Below are positions 16,838-24,600 of a DNA stretch of 49,538 nt, piece after piece. The stretch covers positions 1 through 49,538 of the forward strand of contig NZ_SPVG01000013.1 of NCBI RefSeq assembly GCF_004614165.1, read 5' to 3'. A program made the translations under genes and the position numbers. This DNA is from Duganella callida. Lineage in GTDB: Bacteria; Pseudomonadota; Gammaproteobacteria; Burkholderiales; Burkholderiaceae_D. Below the pieces are notes generated by a model. The model ran no database searches, was not told the DNA's origin, and saw nothing but the letters and a program-made list of their open reading frames with translations. The first letter of the stretch is position 1; the number at the start of each line of letters is the position of its first letter.

Positions 16838-19693
16838 TTATTTGGTCAGGATGAAGCCCTTGAGCTTCGAGAAGGCAGTCTCCAGCAGCTCTTTTTGCTG
16901 AGCGTAGTGCTTGTCGTAGTAGCCGACAGCTGGCGATGCGGAGGCTGGGCGGCCGGCGTAGGCCAGGCGCTGGCCAGCTTCCATGCTCTCGAAGATGTTG
17001 TGCTGAATCTGGAACCATGGGCCCTGATTCTGCGGTTCGTCCTGTGCCCACACCACTTCGGTCGCGGCCGGGAACTTCTTCAGTTCGGCGGCGAATGCCT
17101 TGTGCGGGAACGGATACAGCTGCTCGATACGGATGATGGCGGTATCGGTCTGGCCGCGGGTCTTGCGTGCGTTGACCAGATCGTAGTAGACCTTGCCCGA
17201 GCAGGCGATCACGCGCTTGACCTTCTTGGCGTCGATTTTCTCGTCGACTTCGCCGATCACGGTCTGGAACGCGCCCTTGGCCAGTTCGCCCAGCGGCGAA
17301 CCCGCGTCCTTGTTACGCAGCAGCGATTTCGGCGTCATGATGACCAGCGGCTTGCGGAACTGGCGCACCATCTGGCGGCGCAGCACGTGGAAGATCTGCG
17401 ACGCGGTGGTCGGCTGCACCACTTGCATGTTGTTGTCGGCGCACAGTTGCAGGAAACGCTCAGGACGGGCCGACGAGTGCTCCGGACCCTGGCCTTCGTA
17501 ACCGTGCGGCAGCAGCATCACCAGACCGGAGGCGCGGCCCCACTTCACTTCGCCGGAGCTGATGAACTGGTCGATGACAACCTGGGCGCCGTTGACGAAG
17601 TCGCCGAACTGGGCTTCCCAGATGGTCAGGGTGTTCGGCTCGGCGGTCGAGTAACCGTATTCGAAGCCCAGCACCGCCTCTTCCGACAGCACCGAGTCGA
17701 TCACGGTGAACGGCGCCTGGCCTTCGGCGATGTTCTGCAGCGGCACATAGGTGCCGGCGTCCCAACGCTCGCGGTTCTGGTCGTGCAGCACGGCGTGGCG
17801 GTGGGTGAAGGTGCCGCGGCCGGCGTCCTGGCCGGTCAGACGCACGGCGTAGCCCGACGACACCAGCGACGCGAAGGCCAGGTGTTCGCCCATGCCCCAG
17901 TCCAGGTTGACGTCGCCGCGGCCCATGGCGGCGCGGTCAGCCAGCACTTTCTCGACCAGCGAGTGCACCTTGAAGCCTTCCGGCACGGTGGTGATGCGGC
18001 CGGCCAGGCGTTTCAGTTCGGTCAGCGGCACGGCGGTGTCGGCGGCGTCGGTCCACTTCTTGTTCAGGAACGGCAGCCAGTCGACCGCGAACTTGTTCTT
18101 GAAGTTGGTGATGACCGGATCGACGGTGTGCTTGCCGGCGTCCATGGCGTCGCGGTAGGCGGCCTGCATCTGTTCGCCGCCATCGGCCGGGATCACGTTC
18201 TGGGTCGCCAGCTTGTCGGCGTACAGCTTGCGGGTGCCCGGGTGCTGGCCGATTTTCTTGTACATCAGCGGCTGGGTCAGCGCCGGGGTGTCCTGCTCGT
18301 TGTGGCCCAGTTTGCGGAAGCAGATGATGTCGACCACGATGTCCTTGCCGAACTCATTGCGGTAGTCCATGGCGATCTGCGAGGCCAGCACGGTGGCTTC
18401 CGGATCGTCGGCGTTCACGTGCAGCACCGGCGCCTCGATCATCTTGACCACGTCCGAGCAGTAGATGGTCGAGCGGGCGTCGCGCGGGTCGGAGGTGGTG
18501 AAGCCGATCTGGTTGTTGATCACGATGTGCACGGTACCGCCGGTGCCGTAGCCGCGGGTCTGGGCCAGGTTCAGGGTTTCCATCACAACGCCCTGGCCGG
18601 CGAACGCGGCGTCGCCGTGCACCAGGATAGGCAGCACTTGCTTGCCGGCGTGGTCGCCGCGGCGGTCCATGCGGGCCTTGACCGAGCCTTCCACCACCGG
18701 GTTGACGATTTCCAGGTGCGACGGGTTGAACGCCAGCGACAGGTGCACCGGACCGCCGACGGTCGAGACGTCGGACGAGAAGCCCTGGTGGTATTTCACG
18801 TCGCCGGCCGGCAGGTCTTCGGCGTGCTTGCCTTCGAATTCTTCGAACAGGTCTTTCGGCGCCTTGCCGAGGGTGTTGACCAGCACGTTCAGACGGCCGC
18901 GGTGGGCCATGCCGATGACGATTTCCTGCACGCCTTTTTCACCGGCGCGCTGGATGATTTCATCGATCGAGGCGATGAAGGTTTCGCCGCCTTCCAGCGA
19001 GAAGCGCTTCTGGCCGACGTACTTGGTGTGCAGGTAGCGTTCCAGGCCTTCGGCCGCGGTCAGACGCTCGAGGATGTGCTTTTTCTTTTCCGGGGTGAAG
19101 TTCGGGGTCGAGCGGATCGACTCCAGACGTTCCTGCAGCCAGCGTTTTTCGGCCGGGTCGGAAATGTACATGTACTCTGCGCCGATCGAACGGGTGTAGG
19201 TGTCGCGCAGGTAGTTGATCAGGTCGCGAAGGGTCGCGGTCTCTGGACCAAAGTAGGTGTTGCTGATGTTGAATACGGTGTCCATGTCCGCATCGGTGAA
19301 GCCGTAGAAGCTCGGCTCCAGTTCCGGCAGGGCGGGACGTTCCTGACGCTGCAGCGGGTCCAGGTTGGCCCAACGCGAGCCCAGGTAGCGGTAAGCGGCG
19401 ATCAGCTGGGTCGCGGCAACGCGCTTGCGGCCCATTTCGGCGTCGGCAGAGGCGGTTACGGTGCGGATCGGACCAGCTTTGGCGCGCTCGGCGAAGGAGG
19501 CGATGACGGAGGCGTGGGCGACGTCGGGTTTGTTGCTGCCATCGACGGCCGGCACGTGCTGCATGGCGTCGAAGTAGGCGCGCCAGTTGTCTGGGACGGA
19601 GCCTGGGTTGTCGAGATACGCTTCGTACAGTTCTTCAACGTACGGTGCGTTCCCACCGAACAGGTAGGAGTTGGACGTATATTGTTGCATCAT
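16838..19693 (-). CDS. sucA: 2-oxoglutarate dehydrogenase E1 component
   Basis: Thiamine-diphosphate-dependent E1 subunit that decarboxylates 2-oxoglutarate and hands the succinyl group to the E2 lipoyl arm (TCA cycle). At 951 aa it is full length. Motifs: N-terminal E2-contact segment SYLFGGNAPYVEELYEAYL, substrate motif GMAHRGRLNVLVNTLGK (from 261), HGDAAFAGQGVVMETLN and the diphosphate/Mg motif VHIVINNQIGFTTSDPRD, and the C-terminal transketolase-like half (HGYEGQGPEHSSARPERFLQL). The MMQQYTS start at 19693 follows an AAAGGTGAG ribosome site. The next gene, 77 nt downstream, carries only the lipoyl part of its partner E2, so this E1 has no intact partner gene here. Confidence 0.98.
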   Translation of the reverse strand: MMQQYTSNSYLFGGNAPYVEELYEAYLDNPGSVPDNWRAYFDAMQHVPAVDGSNKPDVAHASVIASFAERAKAGPIRTVTASADAEMGRKRVAATQLIAAYRYLGSRWANLDPLQRQERPALPELEPSFYGFTDADMDTVFNISNTYFGPETATLRDLINYLRDTYTRSIGAEYMYISDPAEKRWLQERLESIRSTPNFTPEKKKHILERLTAAEGLERYLHTKYVGQKRFSLEGGETFIASIDEIIQRAGEKGVQEIVIGMAHRGRLNVLVNTLGKAPKDLFEEFEGKHAEDLPAGDVKYHQGFSSDVSTVGGPVHLSLAFNPSHLEIVNPVVEGSVKARMDRRGDHAGKQVLPILVHGDAAFAGQGVVMETLNLAQTRGYGTGGTVHIVINNQIGFTTSDPRDARSTIYCSDVVKMIEAPVLHVNADDPEATVLASQIAMDYRNEFGKDIVVDIICFRKLGHNEQDTPALTQPLMYKKIGQHPGTRKLYADKLATQNVIPADGGEQMQAAYRDAMDAGKHTVDPVITNFKNKFAVDWLPFLNKKWTDAADTAVPLTELKRLAGRITTVPEGFKVHSLVEKVLADRAAMGRGDVNLDWGMGEHLAFASLVSSGYAVRLTGQDAGRGTFTHRHAVLHDQNRERWDAGTYVPLQNIAEGQAPFTVIDSVLSEEAVLGFEYGYSTAEPNTLTIWEAQFGDFVNGAQVVIDQFISSGEVKWGRASGLVMLLPHGYEGQGPEHSSARPERFLQLCADNNMQVVQPTTASQIFHVLRRQMVRQFRKPLVIMTPKSLLRNKDAGSPLGELAKGAFQTVIGEVDEKIDAKKVKRVIACSGKVYYDLVNARKTRGQTDTAIIRIEQLYPFPHKAFAAELKKFPAATEVVWAQDEPQNQGPWFQIQHNIFESMEAGQRLAYAGRPASASPAVGYYDKHYAQQKELLETAFSKLKGFILTK

Positions 19694-19698
19694 TCTTG

Positions 19699-19775
19699 CT
19701 CACCTTTCTTCGCGCTTCGCGAGGAATTAGCGGGTTGGTCTAACCTTCCGCGACACGGCCTGACCGGTTAGCGGA
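19699..19775 (-). promoter_or_regulatory. Structured 5' leader of sucA (possible sucA RNA motif)
   Basis: On the minus strand the leader folds as a distal stem CTAACC/GGTTAG (arms at 19766-19771 and 19740-19745) and a tight proximal hairpin TCGCG-AAG-CGCGA (19710-19722) that ends four bases before the AGGTG ribosome site (19701-19705). Burkholderiales are known to carry a conserved cis-regulatory sucA RNA motif in which structure involves the ribosome site. Position and style fit, but I cannot match the published consensus from memory. Confidence 0.4.
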
Positions 19776-20083
19776 TTGCACATCAAGTTGTGGGGGAAGG
19801 GCTATTGTTCGGGTGTTACCTAAAACGGGTCCTTCAGCATAGCACCGGTATTGTATCCCAACAACCATTTGCGCGACAAAATCCCGCTAAATCTTTCATC
19901 ATTAATTTTTCCTTAAGCCGCATGAATGCTTGGCTCCAGCCTAATGTTTTCATGTTTTTAACGGCTTTTCATCTCTCTTTCGGCGCAAACTGCTGTAATG
20001 GCCAATTTGTAGCCGCGAAGCAACGTCCGTCGGGCCGCGCGCGGGGGTGATACACTGCGCCGTCACCGTTATCCTCACCTCAC
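19776..20083. other. Intergenic region upstream of sucA and the LRR kinase gene
   Basis: About 300 AT-richer bases between divergent genes. It must carry the sucA promoter on the minus strand and the kinase-gene promoter on the plus strand. I see T/A-rich stretches (about 19890-19990) but no confident promoter pair, RNA or ORF. Confidence 0.4.
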
Positions 20084-21511
20084 ATGCACACGCTGGAGCA
20101 GTTGCGCAGCGGCGCGCTGACAGGCATCACCCGCCTGTCGCTGCGCTGCGGCCTCACCGAATTCCCGCGCGAGATCTTCGCGCTGGCCGACAGTCTGGAA
20201 ATTCTCGACCTGACCGGCAACGCGTTGACCGCGCTGCCGGATGATCTGCACCGGCTGCACAAGCTGAGCATCCTGTTTTGCTCGGAAAATCAATTTACCG
20301 AGCTGCCGGCGTCGCTGGGCGCCTGTCCGGCGCTGAGCATGGTCGGCTTCAAGGCCAACCGCATCCGCACGGTGCCGGCCACCGCCCTGCCCGCGCAGCT
20401 GCGTTGGCTGGTGCTGACCGATAACGCAATCGAGCAATTGCCCGAGGCGCTGGGCGAGCGTCCGCTGCTGCAGAAGCTGATGCTGGCCGGAAACCGCCTG
20501 CGCGCCCTGCCCGCCTCGATGGCACAGCTGGATCGGCTGGAACTGCTGCGCATCTCGTCCAACCGGCTGGACGCCCTGCCCGACTGGCTGCTGTCGCTGC
20601 CGCGGCTGCGATGGCTGGCGTATGCCGGCAATCCGTTCTGCCAGCAGCGCGAAAACGCCCTGGCGCACACGCCGTCGGCCGCCATCGCCTGGTCTTCACT
20701 GCGGATCGGCGACAAGCTCGGTGAAGGCGCCTCCGGCGTGATCCACCGCGCCGAGTGGGTGCAAGCCCCGCCGCCCGACGGCAACCACCTCCATGGCGAC
20801 CACAGCATGGGCGGCAGCGCCGGACGAGACAAGGACGAGGCCGGTGCCGATGGTGCCGATGGTGCCGCTGGTGCCAATCATGCGGGCGATGCCGACGACG
20901 CCGGCATCGTTGCTTCCCGGCCGGTGGCAGTCAAGCTGTTCAAGGCCGCCATGACCAGCGACGGCTCGCCGCTGAGCGAAATGGCGGCGTGCCTGGGCGC
21001 GGGGCCACATCCCAACCTGATTCCCGTGCTGGGCCACATCGAAGAGCATCCGGGCGGCGCTAACGGCCTGGTGATGTCGCTGATCGACCCCGCCTTCCAC
21101 AACCTGGCCGGTCCGCCCAGCTTTGCCAGCTGCACCCGCGACATCTACCAAGACGGCAAACGCTTCGACCTGAAGACCGCGCTGGCCATCGCGCGCGGCA
21201 TCGCCTCGGCGGCCGCCCAGTTGCACAGCCGCGGCATCCTGCACGGCGACCTGTACGGTCACAACATTCTGCACGACGAACACGGCCACACCCTGCTGGG
21301 CGACTTCGGCGCCGCCTCGTTCTACGACCCGGCCGGGCCCCAGGCCGCCGCCCTGCAGACACTGGAAGTGCGCGCCTTCGGCTGCCTGCTGGAAGAACTG
21401 CTGGACCGCTGCGACAGCGCGCCCGCGCCACTGCGCGCCCTGCAAACCGCCTGCCTGCAAGGCCAGCCGCGCTTCACCGAGATCCAACAACAGCTAGACA
21501 AACACGTCTAG
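20084..21511 (+). CDS. Leucine-rich repeat protein kinase
   Basis: A 475-residue protein combining eukaryote-like modules. Residues about 15-185 form roughly seven leucine-rich repeats of bacterial LPxL type (LEILDLTGNALTALPDDL, LQKLMLAGNRLRALPASM). Residues about 204-470 form a Ser/Thr-type kinase domain: P-loop GEGASGVIHRA (213-223), Lys284 in VAVKLFK, catalytic loop ILHGDLYGHNIL (D389, N394) and GDFGAA (D407). HGD replaces the usual HRD, as in atypical kinases. A 54-residue low-complexity Gly/Ala/Asp insert (226-279) lies between P-loop and Lys. No signal peptide or membrane helix, so probably cytosolic. Substrate unknown; the key residues suggest activity is possible. Confidence 0.88.
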   Translation: MHTLEQLRSGALTGITRLSLRCGLTEFPREIFALADSLEILDLTGNALTALPDDLHRLHKLSILFCSENQFTELPASLGACPALSMVGFKANRIRTVPATALPAQLRWLVLTDNAIEQLPEALGERPLLQKLMLAGNRLRALPASMAQLDRLELLRISSNRLDALPDWLLSLPRLRWLAYAGNPFCQQRENALAHTPSAAIAWSSLRIGDKLGEGASGVIHRAEWVQAPPPDGNHLHGDHSMGGSAGRDKDEAGADGADGAAGANHAGDADDAGIVASRPVAVKLFKAAMTSDGSPLSEMAACLGAGPHPNLIPVLGHIEEHPGGANGLVMSLIDPAFHNLAGPPSFASCTRDIYQDGKRFDLKTALAIARGIASAAAQLHSRGILHGDLYGHNILHDEHGHTLLGDFGAASFYDPAGPQAAALQTLEVRAFGCLLEELLDRCDSAPAPLRALQTACLQGQPRFTEIQQQLDKHV

Positions 21512-21529
21512 ATAATTTATTCTACATCC

Positions 21530-21910
21530 ATGAGTACCGCGAACCTGCCCAAACCCACCGCCGCCGAACTGGAGATGTTGCGCCTGCTGTATGCGCTCGG
21601 CCCGGCCACGGCCAAACAGGTGCACGCCGCCGCGCTGGAAACCCGCCCCGACACCAACTACGCCACCGTGCTGCGCGTGCTGCAAGTGATGCACACCAAG
21701 GGCCTGCTGAAGCGCGACGAAAGCCAGCGCGCCCACGTCTACGCCCCGGTGCAGGAACAAGACTCCGTCCAGACCAGCCTGCTGAAAGACCTGATCCAGA
21801 AAGCCTTCGCCGGTTCCGGCAAAGCCCTGGTCCTGGCCGCCCTGCGCGGCGGCCACGTCAGCAAAAAAGAACGCGAAGAAATCCAGGCCCTGCTCGATCA
21901 GGAAAAGTAA
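21530..21910 (+). CDS. BlaI/MecI/CopY family transcriptional repressor
   Basis: A 126-residue winged-helix repressor. The N-terminus LPKPTAAELEMLRLLYALGP, then ATAKQVHAAALETRPDTNYATVLRVLQVMHTKGLLKRDES, is the DNA-binding domain of the BlaI/MecI/CopY family; the C-terminal helices (VQTSLLKDLIQKAFAGSGKALVLAAL) form the dimerisation part. Such repressors are normally cleaved by a partner M56 (BlaR1-like) membrane protease encoded next door. Here the next gene is an unrelated small membrane protein and no M56 catalytic domain is present in the window. It starts 18 nt after the kinase gene, so the two may be co-transcribed. Confidence 0.88.
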   Translation: MSTANLPKPTAAELEMLRLLYALGPATAKQVHAAALETRPDTNYATVLRVLQVMHTKGLLKRDESQRAHVYAPVQEQDSVQTSLLKDLIQKAFAGSGKALVLAALRGGHVSKKEREEIQALLDQEK

Positions 21911-21945
21911 GCCCGCCGGCGCCATGCCGACCTCCCTCTCATTCC

Positions 21946-22350
21946 ATGAATAATCACTGGGCCAACTGGCCAGAACGCCCTCATCCCGTACTCGCCGTCA
22001 TGCTGGCGATCGCCGTCTGCGCGGTGCCCATCCTGCTGCCGCATGCGGCGCTGTCGGATATGCCGGCCAATTTGTTCGCCTATTTCGGCTGCTGCCTGCT
22101 GGCCTATCCGGTTGCCGCGCTGCTGCGCCATCGCGTGACGTCGCTGCCGTCCACCTGGGCCATCGCCGCCGTGATCCTGCTCGGCCTGTGCTTCTACCAC
22201 ACCAACATCATCACCGAGACCGCCAACCTGGCCTGGGCGCAGAGACAGCAGGTCACCATCGGCAAATTCCTGTTCAACCTGCCGCAAATGACATTGGGCG
22301 TGCTCATCTGGTGGGTGCTGGTGCAGCGGCCCGACAAGCGACACAGGTAA
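21946..22350 (+). CDS. Small integral membrane protein, unknown function
   Basis: 134 aa with about four predicted membrane helices (HPVLAVMLAIAVCAVPILL, LFAYFGCCLLAYPVAALL, WAIAAVILLGLCFYHTNII, and a last one ending LGVLIWWVLVQRP). I do not recognise the family. It has neither the metalloprotease HExxH motif nor the length of a BlaR1 partner, although it follows the BlaI-like gene by 35 nt. No obvious ribosome binding site precedes the ATG. Codon use (strong G/C at third positions) supports a real gene. Confidence 0.6.
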   Translation: MNNHWANWPERPHPVLAVMLAIAVCAVPILLPHAALSDMPANLFAYFGCCLLAYPVAALLRHRVTSLPSTWAIAAVILLGLCFYHTNIITETANLAWAQRQQVTIGKFLFNLPQMTLGVLIWWVLVQRPDKRHR

Positions 22351-22472
22351 TGCAGCGTGCGACATCATTGATCCATATCAATCGCCAGCCAAACTAAGCA
22401 GTCCGGACAGGAACAGCGTCGCCGCTTCGGCATACAGTATCGATCCCGCCAACCGAAACGGAGGTCCACCGT

Positions 22473-23258
22473 ATGCACAGCGCTCCCGTTGCGATCCCCA
22501 TGCGGCTGCCAGTACGCAAGCCAGTCATGCCGCCGCCGCGCGTTCCCGTCGAAGTGGAAGCCGCACTGAACCAGGTTCTGACCAGCCCGCTGTTCTGCCG
22601 CTCGCGCCGCATCAGCCGCCTGCTGCGCTACCTGGTGGAACAGAGCGTGAGCGGCAACCGCCGCGAAACCAGCGAGTATTCGATCGGCATCGCCGTCTTC
22701 GACCGCGATCCCGGCAGTTACGACACCTGCGACGATCCCATCGTCCGCGTCCAGGCCGGACGGCTGCGCGCCAAGCTGCGCAGCTACTACGCCACCAGCG
22801 GCAACGACGCACCGCTACGCTTCGACATCCCCCTCGGCAGTTATATGCCTGAAATCGTGACGGCAGCCGTGCCGCGCCGCGCAGCGTCCGTGCGGCCGCT
22901 GGTGTTCAAGCCGCTGACAGTGGCCGACGCCACACCCGCGGCCATGGCCTACGCGGCCGATATCAACGATGAACTCACGCACCAGCTGTTCAAGGCGCTC
23001 GGTCCCACCGTCATGCGCCATGCCGGCCAGGATCGGCAGGCCGCGCTGCAGCTGGAAGGCAGCATCCGCATCGACGGCGCATGCGCACGTATCAGCCTGC
23101 GCCTGCTCGCCGGCGACAGCGGCGTGATCGCCTGGTCGCAGCAATACGACGCGCCGGCCGGACGCAGCATCGCTGCCCAGGAGCGGCTGGCGCAAACCAT
23201 CAGCAGCGCGTTGCAGCGCCATTTCGCCGACAGCGAACCGGCCCACACGTTACCGTAA
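22473..23258 (+). CDS. Putative regulator with TolB/FlgO-like C-terminal domain
   Basis: A 261-residue cytosolic protein. Residues about 27-128 match a domain usually found at the N-terminus of TolB-like or TPR adenylate-cyclase-like proteins: LTSPLFCRSRRISRLLRYLV, EYSIGIAVFDRDPGSYD, DPIVRVQAGRLRAKLRSYY, FDIPLGSYMPEI. It looks like a helical DNA-binding-type module. Residues about 142-251 resemble the TolB-like/FlgO fold (LVFKPLTV, LQLEGSIRIDGACARISLRLL, VIAWSQQYDAP). Typical relatives continue with TPR repeats; this one stops, so it is a short form. ATG at 22473 follows GGAGG. It lies 115 nt upstream of the putative toxin genes on the same strand, so a regulatory role for them is a reasonable inference. 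Confidence 0.65.
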   Translation: MHSAPVAIPMRLPVRKPVMPPPRVPVEVEAALNQVLTSPLFCRSRRISRLLRYLVEQSVSGNRRETSEYSIGIAVFDRDPGSYDTCDDPIVRVQAGRLRAKLRSYYATSGNDAPLRFDIPLGSYMPEIVTAAVPRRAASVRPLVFKPLTVADATPAAMAYAADINDELTHQLFKALGPTVMRHAGQDRQAALQLEGSIRIDGACARISLRLLAGDSGVIAWSQQYDAPAGRSIAAQERLAQTISSALQRHFADSEPAHTLP

Positions 23259-23373
23259 CACGCCCGGCGATACTGACGCCGCGCCACCCGCCGCGCTTAT
23301 TCTGATCTGCCAGCACACATGGCGCCACCGCACCGGCACCTCCACTCGTCACTGCCCACAGAAAGGAATACTC

Positions 23374-24543
23374 ATGTCCGCCGTCCCCAGCACCATCGCC
23401 CGTCCCCTGTCCGCCAACAGCACCGCGCCATCGATCGGCCCCGGCGCGCTGGCCACGCCGGCCGTCAGCGGCGGCCCGGCGTTCGCCATGTCCGCCACCG
23501 AGTGGCTGGCGATCCAGACCTACGTCATCAACGCGCTGGCCCTGCCGACTACCGACGCCACGTTCAAGGCCTCGCTGGGCAAGGGCGCGCCCGACAGCAT
23601 GAGCGACTTCCAGCCGCTGATCCAGTGCTACGGCGTGATCAACGGCCACTGCGCCACCTGGCAGAACACCGTGTTCCCGGCCACCGTCAACCTGGCCGCC
23701 GACATTTCGCAGTACGGCAAAACCAAGGCGCCCACCTACTACAACGCCATCCTCAAGGAAGCCAACATCCTCAGCGACGATCCCACCAACGCCAACGCAC
23801 TCAAGGCGCTGAAGGCGATCCTGGACAACCTGTCCGCGCAGGCCACCAGCTACGCCAACCGCGCCAGCGACGTCGCCAAGCAGATCGCTACCTTCGCCAC
23901 CAACACCCAGAACGACCAGATCACGCTGATCGGCCCCAAAGGCGACGCCGGCCTGGTCAAGCAGTACAACGACAAGTACGGCGCCACCAGCGCCGAAGTC
24001 ACCGCGCTGATGCAGGACCTGACCGCGCAGCAGCTGGTGCTCGATGCCGCCAACGCCGAATACAAGCACGACGTGATCGTCGCCTCGACCTCGCCGACCT
24101 ATGCCTGGATCTTCCCGTTCGGGACCATCGCCGCCGCCGTCGTGGCCGGTGTTTATGGCGCGCGCGCGGTGGAAGCGCTGGACCGCGCCAAGGCCGCCAC
24201 CGCCAAGATCAATGCCGACAACGACAAGCTGGCCGCCGACGCCGCGCTGATGATCGGCATCAGCATGGCGCAGAAGGGCATGCAGGAGATCGTCAACGCA
24301 CTGGCGGCCGCGCTGCCCATCATCCAGAAAATCCAGGGCATCTGGGGCGGCCTGGCTTCCGACCTGGGTTCCATCGTCTCCCTGATCGACACCGACATCC
24401 GCCAGGCGCTGCCGATCATCATGAACCTGGGCGTGGACGAGGCGATTACCGCCTGGGCCAACGTCGCCGCTGAAGCGGACCAGTACCGCGTCAACGCCTA
24501 CGTCACCGTCAGCGGCGCGCCGGCCGGCACCACGCTGCAATAA
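23374..24543 (+). CDS. Alpha-helical pore-forming toxin-like protein (XaxA/ClyA type)
   Basis: 389 aa, mostly helical, no signal peptide. After a Ser/Pro/Ala-rich leader (1-40) come long amphipathic helices, a hydrophobic segment YAWIFPFGTIAAAVVAGVYG (243-262) flanked by helices, and a return helix (265-320). This is the layout of ClyA-superfamily toxins such as alpha-xenorhabdolysin subunit A, in which the hydrophobic hairpin inserts into the target membrane. Landmarks shared with the 264-aa protein two genes downstream: EWLAIQTYV (43-51), ISQYG (111-115), GIWGGLASDL (322-331) and WANVAAEA (361-368). AAGGA precedes ATG at 23374. First of four adjacent genes. The pore-forming role is inferred from layout and resemblance; target cells are unknown. 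Confidence 0.7.
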   Translation: MSAVPSTIARPLSANSTAPSIGPGALATPAVSGGPAFAMSATEWLAIQTYVINALALPTTDATFKASLGKGAPDSMSDFQPLIQCYGVINGHCATWQNTVFPATVNLAADISQYGKTKAPTYYNAILKEANILSDDPTNANALKALKAILDNLSAQATSYANRASDVAKQIATFATNTQNDQITLIGPKGDAGLVKQYNDKYGATSAEVTALMQDLTAQQLVLDAANAEYKHDVIVASTSPTYAWIFPFGTIAAAVVAGVYGARAVEALDRAKAATAKINADNDKLAADAALMIGISMAQKGMQEIVNALAAALPIIQKIQGIWGGLASDLGSIVSLIDTDIRQALPIIMNLGVDEAITAWANVAAEADQYRVNAYVTVSGAPAGTTLQ

Positions 24544-24600
24544 ATCGGCGCCGGGCCGGCCAACGCCGGCCCTTGCTCATTCCCGACAGGAGATTCAGCC

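Noticed and set aside
16895-19771. A 958-codon plus-strand frame opposite sucA
   Set aside because: Antisense of sucA; no ribosome site or recognisable domain.
21946-22350. The small membrane protein as an M56/BlaR1 partner of the BlaI-type repressor
   Set aside because: Only 134 aa with no HExxH zinc motif and no sensor domain.
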